Below, piece after piece: positions 48,622-60,869 of a stretch of DNA of 64,000 bases. The translations under genes were made by a program, and so were the position numbers. The stretch is from NCBI GenBank assembly GCA_963693085.1, contig OY856413.1, positions 103,242,801 to 103,306,800 on the forward strand, read 5' to 3'. How positions within the stretch are numbered: the first letter of the stretch is position 1; each line of letters begins with the position of its first letter. The notes beneath the pieces are model-generated. The model was not told where the DNA came from, did no database searches, and saw only the letters and a program-made list of their open reading frames with translations. The DNA comes from Alisma plantago-aquatica (taxonomy: Eukaryota > Streptophyta > Magnoliopsida > Alismatales > Alismataceae).

Positions 48622-50949
48622 ACCATAAACCCCTAATAGGGATTTCGCCCCCGAAATCCAAGGTAAACACAGATGGGTACTTCCTTTGCAACTCATCCTA
48701 TTACCTTCACATGGTTACTTGCATATCATGGTGATGTCACATAATTCATACATATATGCTCTTGGGTCATCACAGAAACCTCCAGCTAAGAAGACATTCT
48801 CAATATGGAATGTAGAAACGTGTTGTATCATCTATACAATTCTGGTAATAATGTTCAACTTTAAATTCTAAATATCATCCTAAAATTATATCTATTGTAT
48901 CAACACATTACTCAAAAGTCATACTTGATATGTTTTTACCAATCATGGCATGTGTCCCATACCATTCCTTGAAGCATATAAAAAAGGCGATGCATCCATC
49001 CTTTTTTTTCTAGATACACTGACACTTGAACACTTGGCAGTTCTTTTTCAGAATTAAAAGAAATGTTGGTGCTGGTACCTGTCATTCCATACAAGGAAAC
49101 ATCATTCCTAGTCAACCTTGTTAGGGGTGAAACAACAACACTACATCCACCTTACTAGGATTTACCTACTTAGAAGACATATCATGATCCCATAAAGAAA
49201 TTTAATCAACCCCATCTCACTCTTGTTCAACTTATATCATAGTTATTGTTGCTTCGGCAACCCTAAGGTTTTTGAAGAAATATTGATCATATTTTTTACC
49301 TTATTTAAAATACTTTGACATGTCATCATTCAAAGCTTGATATAACTTGTATGACATGACTGGAACACTTTGTTCCTCCTATTTGTAAATTCTATTTGTA
49401 CATTGGTTAGTCTAAAGGACATAACTCTAAACTCATCATGGTCATGTGAATTATGTCATCCAATATAACTCTTATGCATTGATATTTGATCATAGCTTTA
49501 TCTTAAAGGAACACGGTATCACATATCTCTTAACCAACAAACCATCTATCCTTGATAGTGGTCTTGCCTAGCTATCACTGAACCATACAAAACATTATAG
49601 AGCCACTTTTATTTTTCCTTCCAAACAAAATTTAGAGGGTCATCATAAACTCTCTCTCCCTCTCTCTCTACGGAAGAGGAATACTTGGAATGTTTATTTA
49701 AAAAACATCTCCAACCTTCACATATTTCTCATATTATTAATACATCTTAGATACTAGGATTCATTACCTTAGTATCCACCTCATGTGCTATAAGAAACTC
49801 ACATCCTTATATCATCTACTTTTACCAATATAACAAATATCAAGACATATAAGAGGAGTCTTCCTAATTATTGGAAGGCTCAAAAGAAAATTCATCACAA
49901 ACTTTTTGAAATTGGAACCATGGTCCAAACAACCTTATGCTATAATAAGCTATCCACCCTCATGTTTACAACAAATACACACATACCAAGTGGCAATGAT
50001 CCACTTGAAAGTTGTGCCCTAGAAAGAAAAGACACAAAGGGAAACACACTTACCACATCATAGCAACATTGTTCAAGGTCACTAGCAAAAAGGTAAGCAA
50101 TTCTATTTTCATTATGCAAGTTACAGCTTCTTATGTATCATTTTACCTTTTTCATTTCAGGTTCCTTGCCATTAGCATATGAATCATCATGGTTAACATA
50201 TCTCATTACTCCTTCCTTGATGAATATTTATCACACTTGGTATGTTCTCTTATTTTATTATGTTTTTAAACCACTTATCGAAAAGTAAATCATCATATTC
50301 CACATTTTCTTCATTAAATCGGGATCATCTCCCTTAATTTCTTTCACATGCCATGCTGATTTTTCATTAACACTTTCTTACACACATAGGTTGGTCTGAG
50401 ATTAATACAAGTTCCATCTTATTTCTTTGTCATTGTTCCCATTCATCTTCTCATTTTGTACTTGTTATATGAGTTCTCTCTATCTTATGTGGATTTCATA
50501 CCTTGATTCACTTTATAAGCATATACTTGTTTGTCTTTTACTTTATTATCTTATTGAATCACATCTTCAAGAACTCCTCTTTTCCATATTTATATTCAGA
50601 TTTAGATTTCATGGTGTTGTATCTTTCTCTTATAATTACCAAACATTCAAGTTTTGATAGATAATGATGCAATTCTCATCTTCTTTGAGGTAGTATTAAG
50701 ATATTCACACCATTATTTCTAATTAATTATGCTCTTTAGATTGTCTCAAAATGACTACTTGATCAGAGTAATCAGAAAGATAACAATCTAAGAGTTCCAT
50801 ACTTACCTTTTTTCAATAATTGAAAACATGGCCAGGGCATCCAAATACTGAGATTAGGCAGTATGCACCATATATTTATGTCATATTCCTAATTTTGACA
50901 TCAACCTAGTCCTAAGTCCTAGTGTCCATGTAGACTCAGTGAACCTACA
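48622..50949 (-). pseudogene. Element C decayed pol traces
   Basis: Next to the 3' LTR the minus strand has GGGGGCGAAATCCC (chromovirus 3' signature), then a chromodomain tail ending RKYPS in line with element A (48670-48740). RT-like nucleotide matches to element A occur at about 49125-49140 (thumb, the VNLVRG-like segment) and 49415-49510 (the segment before the RT active site). Between them, the order of A is kept but most sequence is gone and every frame is full of stops. Gag is not seen. A block at 50690-50885 equals the element B non-coding block. Nothing here could make a protein. Confidence 0.7.
50690..50900 (-). other. Non-coding block shared by elements B and C
   Basis: Matches 29880-30060 with conserved boxes TAATCAGAAAGATAACAATC and GGCCAGGGCAT. 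On the minus strand it contains AAAG/GTAAGTAT (50800-50808), a strong 5' splice donor. Confidence 0.7.
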
Positions 50950-50961
50950 GCTCTGATACCA
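50950..50961 (-). promoter_or_regulatory. Element C primer-binding site (tRNA-iMet)
   Basis: Minus-strand TGGTATCAGAGC, 3 bp from the LTR end at 50965. Confidence 0.95.
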
Positions 50962-53679
50962 ACTTGTGAGAACCCGTTACACTAAATGAGATTACTCAAA
51001 ACATAAAACACAATCAATCACTAATTAATCACATACCCAAAAATATGGGTAAATTAAAACTGATTTCAACGTCAGCACCCACTCAGAAACATTTGCGTAA
51101 GAGCCCAACATCTTTCTTATATCCATACTATGCTAAGAATTTGATACAAATTGTTCTATCGTCTCAGCCACAACATATATGCACATGAGAACAATATTTG
51201 TATATGCTACACAAACAAGCATTAATATGCTAACAAAAGTTCGATTCATTTGAAACACCATATACAAACTTTTCCTGCCCAGACCTGAGAGTACAGGGAC
51301 GACTCTAGGACACACAAGGCATCTAATTAACTTTCTCAAAGATTCATTACTATAGCTCCTCTTTGCTTCCACATGTTTGTTTTTGTCACTTCCGATTACC
51401 TAAAAAAATGTGATGAACCACAAGGGTGAGACCCATGTCCCAGTAAGAGGTATAACCTCCAACAACGTTTATTGATTACAACATTTTTAAGTAATTAAAC
51501 AATTAAGTATTTTAATCAGATATAACAAATAAGATCAGTAGTACTGATAATTAACAAAATACATAAAGGAGCATATAATAACTATCATCATTAGCCAGAC
51601 TATCATCCTTTATCTTGTTGACAATATAAGCAATTTAGTAGCATATGCATATCTAGCATCATGAGAAAGTCTAGTAACATAGCATAGCTAACAACATGAG
51701 CATTTATAATTGGTTGAACATATCAACATCATAATAAGAGCTAAAAACATAAGCACAACTATCTGGATAAGCATGATTAGCAGTATATGCATCTCTAGTT
51801 ACAAAGGCATGGCTAGCACGCTAAACATAACTAACAACATGAGATAGCTAGCATCATGATTATAATCAGCAATAGCAGTATAGTTATCAACACAAGCATA
51901 GCTACTATATGTATGCATCTACGATCTTAAGAATATCCACAACATAAGTATATCTACTATCTCTTAATTGCACTAAGCATCATCTTTATGTAAAGATAAC
52001 AAACAAGGGTTATCATCTAATGTGAATCGTCATGTATAGCCCTAAACAAATATGCTACATGGCTATATTACATCTTTTATTACGCTCTAGGGAATTTGAA
52101 TCCTACCATTCAAAGTCCAACCGACCCCTATGAAGGGCTATTCGGTTCCGTACAAGATCTGGGAGTGTCAGTATCCTAAGATCTCTTCCCCTCGGTCAGT
52201 ACGAGTAAAAGGCAGTGACATATCAGTCAAATCTACCACCACAATGACATATAGTCCTATAACTATCCCAGATTGGTACAGGTAATGGCACTAGAATAAA
52301 GGGTGTTCAAACCCAATCACTGAGGTACAATCGCAGTTGTCCTCTAATCACATCATGTTATAATCATTGAGACACGACTGCAGCCATTCTTAATCACAAT
52401 AGATGTATGAGGCATGACCATAGCCAACATCCACAATCTGTATTGTGGATGACAAGGACATATCCTCAACCTTCCACCCCCCACATATTCAATAGTATGT
52501 GCTCTGATTTTCCCTTAGGAATACATGTTTCACCATCTAGTTAGTTTTGACACTGAAGATGGTTCTACGGCTCAGGACACTACATGATTAGAGTTGCACT
52601 TGGTTAGTTATGCCAATTAGGTGAATTAAGGCTCCATCAAACAAGTGGGCATACAAACCCTAATTCACTTCTAGAAAGAATATAAATATCACAACTTTGA
52701 AAAGATATAAAATGCGTGAAATATAATTTCTCATCTCATCATCACATGGTACTATTCACCTGCCATTCATGAGACCACACTAGTCATCATACTATCACAA
52801 GATATAAATCCTTTTCACAATATCACAGGGTATCAACCCTTATCAACATAAGAGGATTACACCTCATCCAGGGCTCAACCATGCCCAAAGGTTATTAAGA
52901 CCATCATACTATTCCCTACAAGATCATCATTATCTTTGCATTCCTTATAACAAGGCTCAACAACATCACTTAAATATAGTACACCAGATCAGCACAATAT
53001 TGCAATAATGAGCTAGGAGATATTCATAAACAATCATAGCAGGGTTATATTAACATTAAGAACATTCCTTTATTACATCAACATGCAAGGAATCTAGATA
53101 TGATTAACACTCATCATATTCATAATGCACATGTTTAGCATAAGAAAGTATCAGCCATGTGGCTATGATAACCACAATTAACACATTAAGGTTATGATCA
53201 TGTGAAGGAGGTTATTCCACCATCATTCCATCATATAAGAATGTTAAACATGAATACTCATATTTATCTATTTGCATTAGAGTTAGGTTCAACATGATAA
53301 ATTATATCAATATTACTAATCAACACTTATACCCAAACCCTAACTCATGTCATCCCCATTGGTTCATGGATGCATAAGGTGAAGCATCACCATCACATTC
53401 CATACTATTCTCAACTATGAACCCACACATAAATCAAGGTGTAACCATTGGGTTATATCATACTAGGGTTTCAACAACATTAACATAGTACTTCATGATT
53501 GTATTAGTCATTCAAGGACTATTCATACCCAATTACCATGATTTAGTTATATTAAAGCTAGGTATAACAAGATATACCTCATTAGGGTTACATATCAACA
53601 CAATATGATTATCATCCCTTCTATTCATATGAGTGAATAGGTAAGACTACCTTATTAAGGATAACCCTCCATTTATTCC

Positions 53680-54540
53680 ATCATCATTCAACCCATATCA
53701 CCATACCACAATGTCACCCAAAACCATTGGATGTTTAAAAGGTACGACCATTGATTGTTTACATAAGTAAACACCTTGGATAAACCACCAATAAAGTCCT
53801 TGATTTGCTCCCTAGAAAGATTCACCATATAAACCTTGACATCCCTTGATTAACAAAACAAAAAGTACCATTGAGAGTAGGTTGAAACCCACAATTGATT
53901 GTTCATTTAAAACAAGCCATCCATTATCAACAAGTAAGCTCCTTAAGTTGATCATATAAAGGAAACCATCTACATCACATTATTAGGACCAACATATTAC
54001 ATTAGCCATCATTCCACTTTATTGGAGGAAGAAACATTAGATCTTGACCATTGGGTCAAGTTCATATGTTAAAACCATCAATTATAGTATAGGTCCAACC
54101 ATTGCATCAAGTTACCCAAGAAACCATTGGTCTAAGGTTTAATTGATGCTACAACTCTATGATTAACTCACCATAGGTTTTGAAGACCTGAAACACCATC
54201 ATTAGTGATCATTAAGTCACCATAGGTTGTTAGATCAGCAGTATATTCATTAATCACCATCGAATATCAAGCTAATTTCACCATTGATTAATAACATCAT
54301 TAGGGTACTTAGTTGTTGATCATTAAGATTCTAATTAAGCCAAAACCTGACCTAAGGGGTGAACGTCAGTTGACACCCTTGGTCACCATAATCAGTTGTC
54401 ATGAAGACAACAACATCATTTTGTTGCAATAGTACCACCAATGGGTCATGTGTTTATATAAGAAATCGGCTTAAAATCCTAAAATTGACCATTGGTTGAT
54501 AGGTGCTTAGCACCATAGGTTGTCAAACCAACCTAATCCA
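53680..54540 (-). repeat. ACCATTGG motif cluster in the C 5' LTR
   Basis: Sister of 46480-47345, lying immediately downstream of the predicted donor at 54737 in element orientation. Confidence 0.65.
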
Positions 54541-54931
54541 AGTCATATTATACCTTAGGAACAACGTACACATGATCACAGGTTCATCTATAACTGAAAT
54601 CAATATCGGGAACATTATAAAAATCGAAATCCAAGTCAAGAATAGCTTTTTAGTGCATGGATCATCATTTTCAAGAAAGAACATGATCTAGAAAGCTTAT
54701 GGTAAGCAATAAATGTGGAGCAAGTTATAATACTTACCTCTAATAAGAAGATGAAATCCCAAATAGAAGAAAACTCAAGCAGGTAGGGTAGGAAATCCAA
54801 TCATAAGTTGTAAACGCATCCATCTAGAAACTTTCTTCATCAAATGAGCAAACCCTAAGCATAAGGAGCAAGAAAGGTAGGGTTTTAGAGCTTTAGAGCA
54901 ATTTCTACCATGGAAAAGCAAGGTTCCGACC

Positions 54932-55046
54932 TGCAGAAAGGTAGGAGGAAGGATAATAAAGAAATAAATGGAGGGAACAAGAGGATTTTGTAGAAAGGTA
55001 GGTGGAAGGATAACAAATAAATAAACAGAGGGAACAAGGGTATTCT
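54932..55046 (-). repeat. 57-bp tandem duplication in the C 5' LTR leader
   Basis: Units start at 54932 and 54989. They lie between AGA/GTAAGAAT (near 55048) and TTTCTGCAG/GTCGG (near 54927), which could be the ends of a tiny intron. Confidence 0.85.
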
Positions 55047-55804
55047 TACTCTTTTAGGTCAAGATCACTAGAAGTAAGCTTTTTAATCCCAAAAAGGAAA
55101 TCAATTGCAACCCTAGATTCTTTTTCCAAGAAGATCCCCACTTTCTTCTTCCTTGGATAGGGAAATTCATAGGAGAAAAGAGGGAGAATGAGGTTGGGAG
55201 AAGGAGGGAAGTGGTGGAGTGCAAATCGCTCATTTTGGTGCTTAGGGATAAGTATATGAAACTATAAGATAAATAAAAAGAAAAGGTTGAAGTTCTAGTA
55301 TCTTTCCAAGTGTGCATGGCCTTAAACCATTAAGAATATGCAAGAACACACACAAGTAGCTCTCCCATCGACCATAGAGACATGCTTATCCCTTGTATCT
55401 TGAATTTCCAAGAAAAATAATTAATCCATTAGTTGATAGCTACTAAAGGTAGCTCATCCATGAAGGGGTAAACCCTAAAATATCCTAGAGGAAAACACCT
55501 TCAAATCAAGGTTTAAATAGGCGCCCCATGGCTCAACAAGATCAAGGATGATGAGAGAATACCCAAGGAACATAATGCAAGTGATAAATTGCAAAGAAAA
55601 CCCCTGAATTGGGTAAATTGTAGAATAGTCCAAAATGTACATAAAATTACATAACTTGCTCAAACAGTGTCCAAATTGGACCAAATTTGAAACTTATTCT
55701 TGTATTATGAATTCAAAGCATATCACAAGCTTATTAGGGTTATAAGAATTCAATTATGATAATTAAGCGTATTCAACTCATTAAGCAAGTTTAGGGGCCT
55801 TACA

Positions 55805-56384
55805 TTATGCCTCTTAATTAGCTAATATATGAATATTAACTAGCAAAGTAAGCATATGTGACATATTTCATGAACTTACACACATGTTATCACATATAAA
55901 TATTATTATATTAATATGTCACTTAATATTTTATATTTATTTTTAGCCCTATACATGTTATTGGTTACCATTGAGTTATGCATTAATAATGTACATTAGG
56001 GTATAGCTTTATCTTTATTTAGTCAAATCTAAAGAACCAAACATTGTAATCTCCTAATCATGGGAATAGGATTTCTCGAGTTAAGATGTTAGGTTTGGAT
56101 ATGTTACAAGGACTCTCTAGGATTCTCAATTATGAGTTTGATGGTGTAGAAAAACTCACCAAATCTGATTTTGAGTGTCACTGGGAGTTGGATCTCTTAT
56201 TTAAACAAGAAGACACAGATCACTTATGTGATGTGAAAATCCAACCCCTCTAAGTTATAGCTACAGCTGAGAAAGTTGAGTCCCCGATATATGGGTCCAT
56301 TCGAGATGGATTGGTGGAGATGGTTGTGTTTAGTCTACCCCTCAGGATAACATGATGTATAATGTATTCAATGAGACTGATCTA
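55805..56384 (+). other. Decayed interior of element F
   Basis: It starts with the right target copy TTATG of element C. No clear motif is seen before 56380. The stretch 56090-56350 looks coding-derived but is too damaged to assign. Confidence 0.4.
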
Positions 56385-56646
56385 GAGCACTATGTGAGGT
56401 ACCCAAGCCATGTGTTGAGCCATGAACCTATTCAACTTTGTGAGAGGCTAAAATGTCCTGAGTCACCTATGAGGGTATGATATATCCAGGTGAGAAAGAA
56501 CTCAAATGAAAGAATATGAGATGATGAAGGTTATTTGGAAGCACCATGGATAGGGTAAAGCCACATAGGGGCCAATGATGGACATAGAAAAGTTTTATCC
56601 TGAATTGTTTGGTTGCTTGATGGAATTTTGAGGGCAAAATTCCTAT
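56385..56646 (+). pseudogene. Element F integrase end and chromodomain
   Basis: Plus-strand translation gives VRYPSHVLSHEPIQLCERLK, then KCPESPMRV, a stop, and IQVRKNSNE. After a frame change it continues with KEYEMMKVIWKHHG, stop, GKAT, stop, MDIEKFYPELF. This is the end of a chromovirus integrase and its chromodomain (HEPIxL...ExPxRI; MVKVxWxxHG; EATWExxxxxxxxYPELF). A nonsense codon replaces the Trp of EATW. The downstream TTTTGAGGGCAAAATTCC is the mutated GGACGAAATT signature, directly before the purine tract and 3' LTR. It is a second chromovirus type, distinct from A, and entirely dead. Confidence 0.8.
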
Positions 56647-56659
56647 AAGAGGGGAAGGA
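56647..56659 (+). promoter_or_regulatory. Element F purine-rich tract
   Basis: AAGAGGGGAAGGA immediately precedes TGTTACAACC, the LTR start. It is a textbook plus-strand primer. Confidence 0.85.
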
Positions 56660-57672
56660 TGTTACAACCTCAATTTTCCATGTGTTTTCATAATTGAAAT
56701 AAAATTATTTTGTGAATTTGGGCTTAACTAAAAAAAAGTTGTAAGCTTTGCTTCAAAGGATGGGTTTCCTTGCAAATATTCCTTTGGATAGGAATTTCGT
56801 GATTCCCATTATTATATTAATCCAATAATGGATATAAAAGAGAAGAAAAGAAGAAAAGTCCAAATATTAGAAAAGGATACAAGATAATGAGTATTAAGCG
56901 AAGTATTTATAATATTTGGAAATACCTAGAAAGTGGCATTAATGGCCACAATTGAGTAAAATTCGTTTACATATGATTTCTAATAAAAGAAATATGAAAA
57001 GAGAAAAAAGGAAATGAAAGGTAAAGAGAAATCCTTAAAAAGAATAAGGAAATAAGTAAGATAATAAGAAAATGGATAAAAGATAAGTAAAAGGCTAAGG
57101 AATATTCCCAAGATGGGATTTTGAGCCATTAAGGTTCCTTGAGGTTCAAGGAACTCAGAATAATAAATGGCAAGAGAAAGAGAAAATATGTGAGAAATAT
57201 ATATAATTAAGTGATAACTTGCATATAAAGAAAAACATCGCATACCTTCGAGTTTGAGTCTCAAATTTGGTACATATGTGCATTAAGTCATTATGGACTT
57301 TTCATTAAAATTTGGGATTTTTTATAATTTTCCTAAAGTGAGTGGATATCAATAAATGTCACATTTATTCATTTTAATAGAGGAGTGGAGCGTGCAATGT
57401 GAGTCGTTGATCTGGCATCCAACGACACTTAAAGATCGCGCAGATCCCAGTTACACTTAGACTGGAGGAGGAAGACGGCTGGCGGTTGACTACATTTTTG
57501 GTAAAGCACAATGCTTGTGTACGAAAAGGATTACCATCATGAGGTTCAGGAGATGATTCTGGGCCTAGATGACCTTGGGTTTGCTAGGTTTTTGGCCATT
57601 TTAGGAAATGCCTAAATCCCATCAGGACGGCTTGGCAGCAGGTTGGGGGAGCCATCCCTAGACCCCCCACAC

Positions 57673-57682
57673 CTATATATAG
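57673..57682 (+). promoter_or_regulatory. TATA box of the F LTR
   Basis: CTATATATAG preceded by CCCCCCACAC and followed by GTGACCCCTCTC. Confidence 0.65.
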
Positions 57683-58779
57683 TGACCCCTCTCAACTCCT
57701 CGCACCCAAACGAAGATGAATGACCTGTTTGTATGTGCTCTAGTATCCCCAAAACATGGATTGTCCTAGCTCCAATGAGCTTCAGGCTACGGCGCTACCG
57801 CGGGTGGCTCTACTAGATTGGGAGAGGACGATTAGCATCCCCCGTCCGATCGAGTTCCATCATGAGCCGCGTGTGGGATCGACGGCTCTGGTGCTTTGCG
57901 CCTCAAGGTAGCTGTGGGTGGGCGCGCATGTTGAGAACCGATTGATCTTGTTTGGTCAACAAAGATTCGTGATCTGACGATTGAGGATTTTCCACAAAGA
58001 CCAAGTAAGTCGCTTCTCTGCCCAATATTCAAGAAAAAGATGGAATCTTGTATAAATCGTTAAAAATAGATCCTTTGGCCGAAAAATACAAATAAGTAGT
58101 GCTTTTTTATAAGAAAAATGCAAGGAATTAAATAAAATGTAATTGAAGCCTAATTCTGCTTGAAATTTAAAAAGTATGTAAAGATGCTATCTTTAATGGT
58201 TTATCTAATGAAAAACCCTAATCTTTATTGATTAATGATTTAGAAGGGTTATATGGATGTTTAAGGTTGATATTAACCTGTTGTTAATAAAAAGGACATA
58301 TTAAATATAGAAGGATGGTCTTTGCATATAATTGGTTTAATTTAGGGTTCCATGTGCATAAATGAGCATTAATGGGTCTTGAAACCCTAATATTAGTAAT
58401 TGTGACTCTTAATGGTTTTAATTATTCAAAATCATAAATAGAGATGAGATATGATGGTTCTAAGCTATTTCAAGAATAAAAGTTCCTAATTGTGGATAAA
58501 TACTCTTAATATAGTAATTAGGGTTTTTCTAATGGATAAAGGTGTAATTAATGATAAATAGAGTTCATAAGTGAGTAGATCATAACGAACCATGAATTGT
58601 TAATTTGAAAGGAACCAAAGATGATAAATGGGCCTAAAGATCTTATCATTTTGGATCCATACTTGCAAATCATAAAGTCACTATGATTATCACAATAATA
58701 GTATAAGTGTGTATTCTCGCATCAACATGGCACCCTAATGGGTTATGTAATAATGTCAAGCCCAGGAGGGAAGACCCAT

Positions 58780-58925
58780 GGGCACCATAAGTGGTGACCC
58801 CAGGCACCAAGCTCGGGATTGAGAAGGTGGTCTATGATATTGCATGATTAAAGGGCACCATGAAGGGTGACCCCAGGCACCAAGCTCAGGATTGAGAAGG
58901 TGGCCTTAAGTCAATGGCAAAAGAG
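58780..58925 (+). repeat. 73-bp tandem duplication in the F LTR
   Basis: Two units begin GGGCACCAT at 58780 and 58853 and share GTGACCCCAGGCACCAAGCT and GAGAAGGTGG. Confidence 0.88.
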
Positions 58926-60190
58926 AAACCTGAAAGGGGGTATGCCAGGGTTAGGTCAAAAGCGGTGGAGAATGTCACATTGAAAGTGTAAATTTGGCTT
59001 ATTAATTAACTTGATTGTGATATTTAGTTTGTTAGCCATATTTGCAAAATTTTGGTTGTCCCCACATACCGACATATTTCAATATGCTAACTGACATTTT
59101 GTTTGTCGACATTTTAGGTGCAAGATTGAAAAGGACAAATAGTAAAGTGGCATATGTGGAATTAAATAAGAATTAAAGTACAAAGGAGGATTAGTTAGAA
59201 TAGACTCCAGATGTGGATAGAAGTAGATATCCAAGTTTTGAAAAAGGTATGCAAAGTTTTATTTTATACCCGCTTTCAATTTAGTTAGTTGAATTTCTTA
59301 TTTTTTATTGATTATTTGTCAAACCTTTGATCCTGTCAATTGGGATAACGGCTCTGACCTTTGGGTCTCCCTTAATTGGGGGTTACTGGGAGGAGGGGTT
59401 GTTAGAGATATACTTTTGAGATAAAAATATAAAAGTGGTTTGTAGATGTAAGGACCCTGACCCATGTTTTGGGCTAACCCTATTTGCTTTACTTAATTAA
59501 AGTTCTTAGAACCTTAATCTAATCCTTCAAGAAGTTTTGATATCATGTGAAAAGCTTATGTTTCCAGTTTGGTCCCGTTTGGATGTTGTTTGAGCAATGT
59601 TTGCTTATTTTGGACCAAAGTGACATTTACCCAAAGTAAGGGGTTATTGCAATATGTCACATGAAGAGCATACCTTTAGTTTTCTAGCATAATTGGAAAG
59701 AGAATTATGTTGTGAAGCACCTTGAGGAGGGCCTATGTTCCAAGTTTGAGCTTTGTTGCATGATGCTTGTGCTTTATGTACTAGTTTTGGTGTAAATTGC
59801 AAATTACCCAAAGTAGAAGGCCAATATGCAATTTCCCTGCTCTAGAGTTTTCTTGCTTTAGTTTAGCATCACCTAGTATGTGGATGAAGGTGTGGGCACC
59901 TTTTTGGATGATAGTTGAGGAGTGACATCTCTATATGGTTTTTATGCCTTATATGCCACATGTGCTATCTTGTCCTTTAGTGTATCGGGTCGAGCTTGGA
60001 GGTTGTATCGGTTTAGGGGGTGTGTCGCCCATGGAAGATGACCAGCTGCACGATACATAGCCTAGAGTGTATCACCAGTTCGTGCATGTGGAGTTTGGGT
60101 GAAAACAAGTGGCGTTAAGAGCATGAGCAAGTGACATCTAAGTTTATGTGGTTGTGACACATTTCCTTTGCTACCTCTATCTTCCTTGTT

Positions 60191-60200
60191 GTATATAACT
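60191..60200 (+). promoter_or_regulatory. TATA-like box of the G LTR
   Basis: GTATATAACT followed by the pyrimidine-rich CCCTTCCTCC; same layout as A. Confidence 0.5.
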
Positions 60201-60869
60201 CCCTTCCTCCTTAACCAAGTGATCCTTTTCAGCCACCTCCTTCCCCTTCCTGTATGGGATGAGCTTAGGAGCTTTGGGATCTAAGTAAAACCCCCACGGA
60301 GCTTGGGAGGCCGAGCTCCTTGCCCATGTAGATTTCTTTCTCAAGATCCGACCTTGGTGAGTCATGCATCTTTACTAGCTTTTCCTTATGCTTTCTTCTT
60401 CACCTCCTTCCTCCCATCTCATCCGTGGATGGAACCTTGAGAAGAGTAGGCAAGGTCGTGGTCCTTTCTCTCTTTTCTTCTTCTTAATCTAAGCATAACC
60501 ATGGCTTCTTCTTCTTCATCATCTTTTGTTTCTTGAGGTGATGATGATGGTGCCGAAGGCATGTTTAGATCTTTGGATGGATGATCTTCATGGTGAGGAA
60601 TGTGGGTTTGCTTCTTGGATTAGGAATCTTGATGTCTTTCATGGATATCCTCTTAAGTCGGGTTACCTAACTCTTAACCATCTCTATTATGTTCACTCTC
60701 CACATGTGCATACATTGATTCTTATCTTTAAATCGATACCCTTCTCTATGATAGTTGTGTATGTGGAACTTGAGATCTATTCTAATGGAAATGGCCACGT
60801 TTTATTACTTTCCTTATCTTGTTTTCCTTGTGCAAGTTGGTGAAGGGTGTCTTGAGGTTGAATATGACT

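Larger units (their letters stand above)
43787..55804 (-). mobile_element. Element C: retrotransposon with 4.84-kb LTRs and a decayed interior
   Basis: Flanks TTATC and TTATG are a 5-bp duplication with one mismatch. On the minus strand: 5' LTR 55804-50965, PBS 50961-50950, interior of about 2.3 kb, purine tract, 3' LTR 48621-43787. LTRs make up four fifths of the element. The interior keeps only scattered traces of pol, so it is non-autonomous. A third C-type LTR fragment at 2263-4625 lies in the opposite orientation. Confidence 0.93.
50965..55804 (-). repeat. Element C 5' LTR
   Basis: 4,840 bp, plus-strand ends TGTGAGAAC and GGCCTTACA. In minus-strand order: tip, AT-rich U3, a TATA-like ATACTTATCC at about 55250, leader with the 57-bp duplication, donor TTAGAG/GTAAGTAT at 54737, motif cluster, acceptor TTTTTTTAG/GTAATCGG at 51400. 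Confidence 0.92.
56660..59446 (+). repeat. Element F 3' LTR (right end unclear)
   Basis: It starts TGTTACAACCTCAATTTTCC. TATA at 57673, GC-rich leader 57690-58004, donor CCAA/GTAAGTCG at 58005, acceptor ATTTTAG/GTGC at 59117. The right end is not identifiable; the G LTR begins at 59447, so F is either cut by G or ends shortly before it. The minus-strand open frame in the leader has no recognisable domain. Confidence 0.7.

Noticed and set aside
55054..55317. 87-codon frame at the start of the C 5' LTR leader
   Set aside because: Low-complexity Ser/Leu-rich product; I did not find it open in the 3' LTR and there is no family match. Kept only as leader sequence.
57832..58032. Minus-strand 66-codon frame in GC-rich DNA
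   Set aside because: It opposes the F LTR leader and owes its length to local G+C; no domain.
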